From Thermodesulfovibrionales bacterium (lineage in GTDB: Bacteria; Nitrospirota; Thermodesulfovibrionia; Thermodesulfovibrionales; UBA1546): a DNA stretch of 29,790 nt. The notes below the pieces were generated by a model. The model was not told the DNA's origin. It was given only the letters and a program-made list of their open reading frames with translations, and searched no databases. Made by a program: the position numbers and the translations under genes. Positions 23,709 to 29,790 of this stretch are shown here, one piece after another. Position 1 is the first letter of the stretch. Every line of letters begins with the position of its first letter. The stretch spans positions 1-29,790 of the forward strand of contig CAKKPR010000361.1 in assembly GCA_919901705.1 (NCBI GenBank). Direction: 5' to 3'.

Positions 23709-24506
23709 CTACGCTTTTTTGGCTGAGGCCTTAAAACTTCTTATGTAATAAACATTGGGCTGCGTGCCCTTCTCACCGGGTTTTAAAAGCCCGCCTTTGT
23801 TGTTTTTCAGGCTGACCGTTTTGTGCTTCTTAATAAGCTTGCTTACTTCGCTCGCCGGGTCTGAAACGTCTCCAAAAATCCTTGCCTTTGCAGGACAGGA
23901 GACAACACAATAAGGCAGTTCACCGTTGACTACCCTGTGTTCGCAGAATATGCACTTCTCGACCTTGCCCTTTTCCCTCACGTTTGCATAGTCCGAATGC
24001 TTGTACATCGAGCGGTGCGGAGGCAGGTTACCCGCCTTCTTTGAAACATCAGCGCCTGACGAGGTGCATCCCGGGATGAGTTCCTTCTTATCATTGTAAA
24101 ACGGATGAACCACATCCTCAAAGTCGTTAAAGCTAATTACGCTGTATGCTGACTTGCTCTTGTCCACATCCTCTGAGCTGTAAGGACATGCCTTCTGGCA
24201 CCGGCGGCAACCAATGCATCTTTCCTGATTGTGGATCGTCATACCGTTTTCGTGCTTGTGCATAGCCTTTGGCGTTACAGGACATGCCTTCACGCACGGC
24301 GCATCCGTACAGTGATTGCAGAGCACAGGCCTTGCTGTAAATTTCACCTTAGGGAATTTGCCTTCTTCCTTCATGATGAAGTCGGCCCAGTTGAAGGTCT
24401 GCCCTTTAGTCCTGTCCTGGGTATTATTCTCTGTCTTGCAGGCCAACGCGCATGCGCCGCAACCCACACATTTCTGCAGATCTATGACCATTCCGTATTT
24501 AGGCAT
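23709..24506 (-). CDS. arrB: Respiratory arsenate reductase iron-sulfur subunit ArrB
   Basis: 265 aa. Four-cluster ferredoxin-like subunit that passes electrons to the molybdenum subunit, carried through the Tat system with it. Cysteine motifs in order: CVGCGACALACK, CNHCTDAPCVKACP, CIGCRRCQKACP, and CIFCEHR...CVVSCP. The start MPKYGMVIDLQKCVGCG and the ending NVYYIRSF match ArrB. An insertion of about 11 residues (SSEDVDKSKSA) follows CQKACPY, where ArrB normally continues with GVISFN. GGGAGGAG precedes the ATG, 18 nt after arrA. Related DMSO-reductase-family FeS subunits cannot be fully excluded; the assignment follows arrA. Confidence 0.87.
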   Translation of the reverse strand: MPKYGMVIDLQKCVGCGACALACKTENNTQDRTKGQTFNWADFIMKEEGKFPKVKFTARPVLCNHCTDAPCVKACPVTPKAMHKHENGMTIHNQERCIGCRRCQKACPYSSEDVDKSKSAYSVISFNDFEDVVHPFYNDKKELIPGCTSSGADVSKKAGNLPPHRSMYKHSDYANVREKGKVEKCIFCEHRVVNGELPYCVVSCPAKARIFGDVSDPASEVSKLIKKHKTVSLKNNKGGLLKPGEKGTQPNVYYIRSFKASAKKA

Positions 24507-24524
24507 TTATTTTCTCCTCCCTTC

Positions 24525-27107
24525 TCATATCTTTTCGATCTTTACGCCGGTAAATCCGCCGTTTCTTGCCGTAGAGCCGCTGAGACGATCATAGTCGTCG
24601 GGCATGAGTTCGTTGTTATTACCGCCCCTCGGCAGGAACTTGTGGTAGTCCTTAGCCGCAACCTTCCCATACGCCCAATGGCCCTGCCCGTAGCATTTAG
24701 CAATGGTGCCCGGCCTCACGCCTTCCCATAGCCGTGCCTTGGTCGTGATGCTGCCTGAAGGTGAGGTGAGTTTCACTGTATCACCATCTTTAAGCCCGAG
24801 TTTCCTGGCATCCTCCGGGTTGATCTTAACTACGTCTTCCCAGCTTACATCTCCTACATCAACCTTTTTAAACTCCTGATACCAGGTTGTGTTCTGGCTC
24901 CTTCCCTCACGGTTAAGCCTTGATTTGTAATCGATAAAGGTGAAGGGATATTCTTTCACATCACCCCATCTCTTTGGTGACTCGTAGTGCGGGACAAAGG
25001 CCAATTCGCCCCTGGCTTCGTAGCCGCTTACCTGAAGGATGTCGTCGATGGTGGTCTTGTGCTTTTCGGCATGTTCGGCAAAGGCCTTCTTCAAGGTCTC
25101 ACTGTAGAACTCAAACTTCTTAGTCTCGGTCTTGAACTTGCCCTCGAACTTTTTAGACTCCGCGTTCACCTTGCCCCAGTTCTTCTTGTAGGCATAGGTC
25201 TCGGAGTTGTATATCCCTTTCTTTTTGAAATCCTCCCACCCGGCAATCTGGTCGCCCTTCATTTTCTCCTTGCCGTTCCAGACCTTCTGGGATGAGATTT
25301 TGGCTGCGATCTCAGCGAACTCGGAAGCATTTGCAGGCTTCTTCTTGGTTTCAGGATCCTCGAAGGAGGCGTAGTAGTCGTACAGGTTGGCAAATCCCCT
25401 GGCCTTAAGCTTCTCTGCCAACAGCCACATCACCTCGGTCTCTTCCGATTTGACTTGCCAGAGGGTCTTGCCTGCCGGCTGCTGGATCGACATGTGGCCG
25501 TGCAGGTTGGCCATATTAGTAATGATAGAGAGTTTCTCATTAGGGGCAAAAGTGGCCGGCAGTACGATGTCGGCGAACTGGGTCATCTCAGAGGCATTGG
25601 TGACCATGTGGACAAAGAAGGGAACCTTCGCCATGGCCTTTTCCCAACGCTGGGCGCCGGTGCAGGAGAAGCTGAAGTTGCTCCAGGAGCTAAGGAAGAC
25701 CTTGACTGCACCCGGATCCTTCAGCATACCGTTGGCCACATTGTTGGTAACCACGCCACTGCCAGGCTTACCGCTCATCATGGCAGGCATGTCCTTGGCG
25801 CCACGTCCGTCAAGCTTCTTCCCTTTGCCGGACTTCTTGGCAAGCTCGTCAATAAACTTATCGCTAATCTCCGGAAACTTCTCGGTCGGAGCGCTGGAAC
25901 TCTGGAAGACGCCTCCCTCGGTCTCAATAGACCCGAGAAGGCCGTTTAAGGCATAGACCGCCATTGCAGCATAGGTACCCCTCGGGGTCATAGCCACACC
26001 AGGGCCCATGTAGACTGAAGTGGCGCTGCCACCCTTGCCCATGAGACGGGCCACACGGACGATCTGCTCTGCCGGGATCAGGGTCTTCTTGGCAGCCCAG
26101 GCCGGGGTCTTGTCTTTCAGTTCTATATTCCACCACTTGACCACGCCGTGGGTCTGTTTCTCAATAAAAGCAGCCTCGTCAACAGTCGCGCCGGTCTTGA
26201 AGAGGTTCTTGCCATCCTTGAAATCGCCGACAAACTCCCTGCTCCACATACCTTCCGTCAGCAGCACATGGGCAATGGCAGCTGCTAGGGCGCCGTCTTC
26301 CCCAGGCTTTATGGGCAGCCATTCGTTTGCCTTGGCGGCCGAGGCGGAGAGGCGTGGATCAACCGCTATGACCGTACCGCGGTCGAAGATGTCGCCGAAT
26401 TTGCTTATGGAGTTGGGAACCTGGCGGTTAGAACTGAGCGGGTCGCAGCCCCATATAACCAGGCACTTGGTTTTTGCCAGGTCATAGTCGCGGTAGCCGA
26501 AAAAGCCCTGTGTGTAGCCAGGGCCCATCTTCTCGGCCTCGGCGCAGATGGCACTGTGGGAAAAGTAGTTGGGAGTGCCGAAGATTTTTGGCAGTGTTCC
26601 GTAGAGCAGGTCTGTGGAGGTGGGGGAGTAACGGCCCCGCATGTACATAAACTTCTCCGGCTCGTTGGCCTTGCGCAACTCTATCATTTTATCGGCAACC
26701 GTATCCAGGGCCTCGTCCCAGGAAATCGGGACGAACTTGGGATCGATGCCGCGCCCTTTTTCCGGATTGGCCCGTTTCATGGGGACCTTGATCCGGTCCG
26801 GATCGTAGGTCTGCTGGATCATCAGGTGGCCGCGCGGGCAGACATAGCCGCCGTTTGCCTTGCTGAGTTGGTTGCCGCGCACCTTGACGACCCGTTCCTC
26901 CTGAACAAAGAACTCCACCGGACACCAGGCTGTGCAACCCTGGCATGTGGACGGAATCCATTTGCCTGCGTCAGTGCTGCCGCTCACCTTTTCGCCTGCA
27001 AGCTCAGCAGGCTTTGCTGCAAACGCGTTGAGCGAAGGGCCGATCAATGCCACTGCTGCTCCGGTGGCTACGCTTGCCTTCAGAAAATCTCTTCTCTTAA
27101 TCTTCAT
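24525..27107 (-). CDS. arrA: Respiratory arsenate reductase catalytic subunit ArrA
   Basis: 860 aa, full length. Periplasmic Mo-bisMGD enzyme that reduces arsenate to arsenite as a terminal electron acceptor. Twin-arginine signal RRDFLK at 5-10. FeS motif C55-x2-C58-x3-C62-x27-C90 (CQGCTAWCP). The Mo-ligating C188 is in SHSAICAEAEKMGPGY. RGRY at 157-160, K193 and Y205 correspond to active-site residues of Shewanella ArrA; RGRY argues against the oxidase ArxA, which carries a GRGWG-type motif. C-terminal GQGHWAYG and LSGSTARNGG also fit. AGGAGG lies 7 nt upstream. ACR3 and a TorD-type chaperone nearby support the role. GC is higher than in flanking genes. A related non-arsenate reductase remains possible, since SPTSTD replaces the usual SHIND after RGRY. 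Confidence 0.85.
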   Translation of the reverse strand: MKIKRRDFLKASVATGAAVALIGPSLNAFAAKPAELAGEKVSGSTDAGKWIPSTCQGCTAWCPVEFFVQEERVVKVRGNQLSKANGGYVCPRGHLMIQQTYDPDRIKVPMKRANPEKGRGIDPKFVPISWDEALDTVADKMIELRKANEPEKFMYMRGRYSPTSTDLLYGTLPKIFGTPNYFSHSAICAEAEKMGPGYTQGFFGYRDYDLAKTKCLVIWGCDPLSSNRQVPNSISKFGDIFDRGTVIAVDPRLSASAAKANEWLPIKPGEDGALAAAIAHVLLTEGMWSREFVGDFKDGKNLFKTGATVDEAAFIEKQTHGVVKWWNIELKDKTPAWAAKKTLIPAEQIVRVARLMGKGGSATSVYMGPGVAMTPRGTYAAMAVYALNGLLGSIETEGGVFQSSSAPTEKFPEISDKFIDELAKKSGKGKKLDGRGAKDMPAMMSGKPGSGVVTNNVANGMLKDPGAVKVFLSSWSNFSFSCTGAQRWEKAMAKVPFFVHMVTNASEMTQFADIVLPATFAPNEKLSIITNMANLHGHMSIQQPAGKTLWQVKSEETEVMWLLAEKLKARGFANLYDYYASFEDPETKKKPANASEFAEIAAKISSQKVWNGKEKMKGDQIAGWEDFKKKGIYNSETYAYKKNWGKVNAESKKFEGKFKTETKKFEFYSETLKKAFAEHAEKHKTTIDDILQVSGYEARGELAFVPHYESPKRWGDVKEYPFTFIDYKSRLNREGRSQNTTWYQEFKKVDVGDVSWEDVVKINPEDARKLGLKDGDTVKLTSPSGSITTKARLWEGVRPGTIAKCYGQGHWAYGKVAAKDYHKFLPRGGNNNELMPDDYDRLSGSTARNGGFTGVKIEKI

Positions 27108-27248
27108 TCTTCAACCTCCTCTTTACTTAATTAAACAACTATTGCTTTACTGCCGAATAATCAACGAATCTCCCTTTGTTCACTCCCCCTTCTTTCCCTG
27201 AGATTGCACTCCTAAAATTCTTAATAGCACTGCTCATGCTCATTATAA

Positions 27249-27294
27249 AAAGCAATCTGCTTTAAGCAGCGGTTTTCTGTAAGAAGAAAACCGC
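27249..27294 (-). terminator. Probable terminator pair between the acr3 block and arrA
   Basis: Two adjacent hairpins. GCGGTTTTC-(8)-GAAAACCGC at 27269-27294 has a perfect 9-bp stem. AAAGCA-ATC-TGCTTT at 27249-27263 is followed on the minus strand by a short T run (TGCTTTTTAT). Together they could end transcription from the acr3 side before the arr operon. A TATAAT at about 27243-27248 follows, but without a good -35. Confidence 0.55.
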
Positions 27295-27376
27295 CCATGT
27301 CTGAATAACCTTTTTAAAAGCCCTTTTTAAAAAATTATACCACGTAAAATAATAATTGCAAAGGAAAATTCTGTAT

Positions 27377-27517
27377 TTATTTTTGAGAAAATATGCTGGC
27401 ACAGCCCTTATTTCTCTGCCTCGCAAGCACATAGACAGAAGCGTATTCACGCACTTCGTCGAGTAAACGTGCAAGCATTGGGTCCGAATTTGCTGATTCT
27501 GTTATGCTCTTAATCAT
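27377..27517 (-). CDS. Small 46-aa ORF downstream of the ccdA fragment
   Basis: 46 codons from an ATG 7 nt after the ccdA-fragment stop. It is predicted helical: IKSITESANSDPMLARLL, then DEVREYASVYVLARQRNKG, with an ending in CASIFSQK. It is not recognisable to me. It could be a real small protein co-transcribed with acr3 or the relic of a larger gene. No strong Shine-Dalgarno sequence is present. Confidence 0.4.
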   Translation of the reverse strand: MIKSITESANSDPMLARLLDEVREYASVYVLARQRNKGCASIFSQK

Positions 27518-27524
27518 TCATCAC

Positions 27525-27749
27525 TCAGAAAGTAGTTATTCCGAAATAAATCCCTACTGCTACCAGTATCGCACCGCTGAACCTTTTTGAATAGAGTGAA
27601 AAGTTCTTTATTCCCCTTGAGCTTACGATGCTCTCTGTAAGCCCTACCGACAATCCTGCGATAAATATCAATACACAGTGACCTATAGCATAAACAAAAA
27701 GGAGAGAGCCTCCGTAAAGAATATCGCCGAATAATAAGATTTTCTTCAT
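27525..27749 (-). pseudogene. C-terminal remnant of a CcdA-type membrane protein
   Basis: 74 aa from the ATG at 27749, which has GGAGGG 5 nt upstream. The segment GDILYGGSLLFVYAIGHCVLIFIAGLSVG and the later FSGAILVAVGIYFGI match the last two transmembrane helices of CcdA, a six-helix thiol-disulfide electron carrier. The first four helices, including the first conserved cysteine region, are missing, so it cannot work as a normal CcdA. It starts 21 nt after the acr3 stop. CcdA-like genes are common in arsenic clusters. Either a truncated relic or a still-translated two-helix protein. Confidence 0.7.
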
Positions 27750-27769
27750 TGAGCCCTCCATGAAATCTG

Positions 27770-28849
27770 TTAAGGCATTTCAGTTGATTTGACCCGGCAG
27801 TACCCGACTGTGAAATATTTTTTCTGAAAATATAGCGCCACATTGACCAAGCCGATCAAAACCGGCACCTCGACAAGCGGGCCGATGACCGCTGCAAAGG
27901 CAGCGCCTGAGTTGATCCCGAAGACTGCAACTGCTACTGCGATAGCAAGTTCAAAGTTATTGCTCGCCGCAGTAAAGGAAAGCGTTGCAGTTTTGGGATA
28001 GTCTGCGCCTATCTTCCTTCCCATATAGAATGAAACCAGGAACATCACGACGAAATATATGAGAAGCGGAATTGCAATGCGTACTACATCCAGCGGGAGC
28101 CTGACAATATAATTGCCTTTGAGCGAAAACATAATAAGGATTGTGAAGAGCAGGAAGATAAGCGTAATCGGGCTAATCTTCGGGATAAAGCTCTTCTCAT
28201 ACCACTCCCGGCTCTTTACTTTAAGCAGGACGAAGCGGGTAATCATGCCTGCCAGAAACGGTATGCCGAGATATATAAAGACGCTCTCAGCTATTTGTCC
28301 CATGGTTATATTTACTACCACACCCTTCAGCCCAAGCCATGACGGCAGCACGGTAATGAAGATGTAGGCATAGACCGAGAAGAAGAGCACCTGGAATATG
28401 GAGTTAAAGGCGACGAGTCCTGCTGCATACTCGGTATCACCACAGGCGAGATCATTCCATACGATCACCATAGCGATACAGCGGGCAAGGCCGATCATGA
28501 TGAGCCCCACCATGTATTCCGGGTAACCGCGGAGAAAAATAATCGCAAGAATAAACATAAGTATCGGGCCGATAACCCAGTTCTGTATAAGCGAGAGCAG
28601 AAGAATCTTCTTGTTTCTGAAGACTTCCCCCAGTTCTTCGTATTTCACTTTTGCCAGTGGCGGATACATCATCAGGATAAGCCCGATGGCGATCGGTATA
28701 TTAGTAGTTCCGATCTGAAACTGGTTGATGAACCCCTCGGTCCCGGGAATGAAATATCCGAGGCCGACCCCCAAGGCCATTGCGGTGAATATCCAAAGGG
28801 TAAGAAATCGATCAAGAAAAGAAAGCCTTTTGCCTATTTTTTCAGTCAT
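27770..28849 (-). CDS. acr3: ACR3-family arsenite efflux permease
   Basis: 359 aa, ten hydrophobic segments. It exports arsenite, the product of ArrA or of cytoplasmic arsenate reduction. Diagnostic features: [32 protein letters not shown], the essential cysteine C124 in [18 protein letters not shown], and the glutamate in [19 protein letters not shown]. The frame opens at a TTG at 28867, but the ATG at 28849 has GGAGG 6 nt upstream. The C-terminus has about 10 extra residues after the usual ALYFQKKYF. It follows a headless ORF that ends in CCGG two bases before its start. Gene symbol reflects the family; arsB is a different family. Confidence 0.95.
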   Translation of the reverse strand: MTEKIGKRLSFLDRFLTLWIFTAMALGVGLGYFIPGTEGFINQFQIGTTNIPIAIGLILMMYPPLAKVKYEELGEVFRNKKILLLSLIQNWVIGPILMFILAIIFLRGYPEYMVGLIMIGLARCIAMVIVWNDLACGDTEYAAGLVAFNSIFQVLFFSVYAYIFITVLPSWLGLKGVVVNITMGQIAESVFIYLGIPFLAGMITRFVLLKVKSREWYEKSFIPKISPITLIFLLFTILIMFSLKGNYIVRLPLDVVRIAIPLLIYFVVMFLVSFYMGRKIGADYPKTATLSFTAASNNFELAIAVAVAVFGINSGAAFAAVIGPLVEVPVLIGLVNVALYFQKKYFTVGYCRVKSTEMP

Positions 28850-28854
28850 GGTTA

Positions 28855-28992
28855 TCCTCCGCAACATCTTTTTTTGTCCGGAAGAGGCACAACATTATCC
28901 TTAGAAGGCTTGCTCTGCAAAAATTCACCAAGTCTTTTCCTGTCCCCCGCAGCAAGTTTACTTAATTGAATTAAAGATTTTTTATGTCTTAC
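28855..28992 (-). pseudogene. Headless ORF fragment ending in CCGG
   Basis: An open frame of 46 codons with no ATG or GTG start, ending at a TAA two bases before the acr3 ATG and containing its ribosome-binding site. It reads SLIQLSKLAAGDRKRLGEF, then [19 protein letters not shown]. The close coupling and Cys-Cys tail suggest the end of a former arsenic-operon gene whose start was lost where the PilZ gene now begins. I cannot name the family. Confidence 0.4.
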
Positions 28993-29653
28993 TTATCGAA
29001 CGGATAAATTCTTCGATCTTCTGCTTATCTTCAGCAGACATATCTTTAAACTCAACCCCTATATCATAGTGGGTTGGATGTTTGTCAGCAATCTCTATAC
29101 ATGAGGCGACTCTCCCGACAAACCTTATAACACTCCCGTCGTTAAGAGCTATCTCCATAGGAAACCTGTCTTCGGGTTTAAAGAGGTGCATAGTCTCTAT
29201 GAGCATGCCGCCAAAACTGATAAGCTTGACCCTGTATCCGAAGGAATAATCAACGGTTGCTTTTTCAGGCATATGGATTTTAAATCTGAGGCCTCTCAGT
29301 CTGTCTTCAGTCCCTTTAATCTTATGGTTTTCTATAAAATCAACAAGCTCGGCAGTTTTATTCGTCAATACATTAGCAAACTCTATGCCTGCATGATAGA
29401 TCGGTATCACATCACCGTGTGCCCCTTTTTGGGACTCGCTCAGCACAGACCATACAGCAATGCCTTTAATCTCTATATGTTTATTCTTCCCCTCTAACCT
29501 TATGTTATATTCTTTACCGATCTTGAGATTTGCATCAACCTGTATCGCAACGCCTCCAAGGCTTATATTGGTAATTTCCGCCTTAGAGGCAAAGAGCACA
29601 CTGCCATAAACTCCCTCCACCGTGACCCTCTTATGCTGTCTTTGTTCCTGCAT
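28982..29653 (-). CDS. Tandem PilZ-domain protein
   Basis: 223 aa from the ATG at 29653; a TTG at 29692 opens the frame but has no ribosome-binding site. Two PilZ-like halves: the first (about 1-115) has RQHKR near the start and NISLGG (N-x-S-x-x-G), so it should bind cyclic di-GMP; the second (about 118-223) has RLRGLRFKI and SFGGM in place of the canonical motif, so it may be a degenerate partner domain. No membrane or catalytic segment is seen. The target is unknown. Its end overlaps the CCGG fragment by 11 bases. The window holds one other PilZ protein at 4.4-4.7 kb, in a different layout. Confidence 0.82.
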   Translation of the reverse strand: MQEQRQHKRVTVEGVYGSVLFASKAEITNISLGGVAIQVDANLKIGKEYNIRLEGKNKHIEIKGIAVWSVLSESQKGAHGDVIPIYHAGIEFANVLTNKTAELVDFIENHKIKGTEDRLRGLRFKIHMPEKATVDYSFGYRVKLISFGGMLIETMHLFKPEDRFPMEIALNDGSVIRFVGRVASCIEIADKHPTHYDIGVEFKDMSAEDKQKIEEFIRSISKT

Positions 29654-29701
29654 ACCTAAAAAGTTATCACAAGTCAGCCGGCACTTCAACAAAATAATAT
29701 C

Positions 29702-29790
29702 ATGGAAACAACTCCTTGCAAATTAAATAAAACAGGTCATTACTGTCCGGTTAAAATAGAGCGCCCTGAAGGGGCTCCTCTCCTCGTATT
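29702..29790 (+). CDS. Possible gene start running off the right edge
   Basis: An open frame begins at an ATG at 29702 and continues to the end of the window, 29 codons: METTPCKLNKTGHYC, then PVKIERPEGAPLLV. It is divergent from the PilZ gene. No Shine-Dalgarno sequence is seen, and the length is too short to judge coding potential. Two cysteines near the start may be incidental. Confidence 0.3.
   Translation, partial: METTPCKLNKTGHYCPVKIERPEGAPLLV

Noticed and set aside
24525..27107. Arsenite oxidase ArxA or a polysulfide/thiosulfate reductase
   Set aside because: RGRY rather than the ArxA-type GRGWG motif, close overall resemblance to Shewanella ArrA, ArrB-type partner and an ACR3 neighbour. 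A non-arsenate relative is kept as a caveat.
27262..27474. Minus-strand frame of 70 codons between the ccdA fragment and arrA
   Set aside because: It spans a strong hairpin and overlaps the more plausible 46-aa ORF in another frame; no ribosome-binding site and no recognisable motif.
27514..27843. Minus-strand frame of 109 codons over the ccdA remnant
   Set aside because: It is an alternative frame of the end of acr3 and the CcdA-like sequence; the CcdA motif is in the other frame.

Overview
The window is 29.8 kb of bacterial chromosome. Protein style and gene content best fit an anaerobic or microaerophilic Nitrospirota (Thermodesulfovibrionia-like) or a deltaproteobacterium-like lineage. 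This is an inference from family resemblance, since no rRNA or tRNA is present. Nearly all genes lie on the minus strand; plus-strand blocks are yjbQ-pdxA, pncC and katA, and a possible gene entering at the right edge.

Layout, left to right. (1) 0.1-4.4 kb: a heat-shock operon dnaJ-hspR-clpB, with a consensus-like promoter overlapped by a HAIR-type HspR operator. (2) 4.4-9.1 kb: a cysteine-rich miniprotein with a PilZ protein, yjbQ-pdxA (vitamin B6), an NTF2-like lipoprotein-sized membrane-anchored protein, an OsmC-family protein, and bioA (biotin) carrying a repeat-derived insertion. (3) 9.1-18.6 kb: phosphate starvation. pstS-pstC-pstA-pstB-phoU and phoB-phoR share a strand but are separated by plus-strand pncC and katA, which look like an insertion into a formerly contiguous Pho locus. 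PhoB-type 11-bp-phased direct repeats precede pstS. katA has its own promoter with a large palindromic operator. (4) 18.6-27.1 kb: a co-directional respiratory molybdoenzyme cluster, transcribed arrA-arrB-torD-FeS protein-FmdE/ModE-like regulator-molybdopterin-binding protein-moaA. The catalytic subunit matches respiratory arsenate reductase ArrA in the Tat signal, FeS motif, Mo-ligating Cys and RGRY active-site segment. (5) 27.1-29.8 kb: an ACR3 arsenite exporter with gene remnants on both sides (a truncated ccdA and a headless CCGG-ending fragment), then a tandem-PilZ protein.

Regions 4 and 5 make a coherent system: arsenate respiration in the periplasm (ArrAB), its maturation chaperone, enzymes for the molybdenum cofactor, a putative molybdenum-linked regulator, and export of the arsenite product. 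No membrane quinol oxidase (ArrC/NrfD or CymA type) is encoded here, so the electron donor is unknown.

The most unusual signals are not genes. First, a two-copy repeat family (6879-7079 and 20819-20959) has identical cores but different, internally complementary outer arms; most arm differences are G-U compatible in one orientation only, as expected of a structured RNA. Second, three in-frame insertions of normally intergenic repeat sequence lie in two enzymes (bioA once, the molybdopterin-binding protein twice). Third, a 60-bp hairpin element with a 8-9-bp target duplication has landed between arrB and torD.
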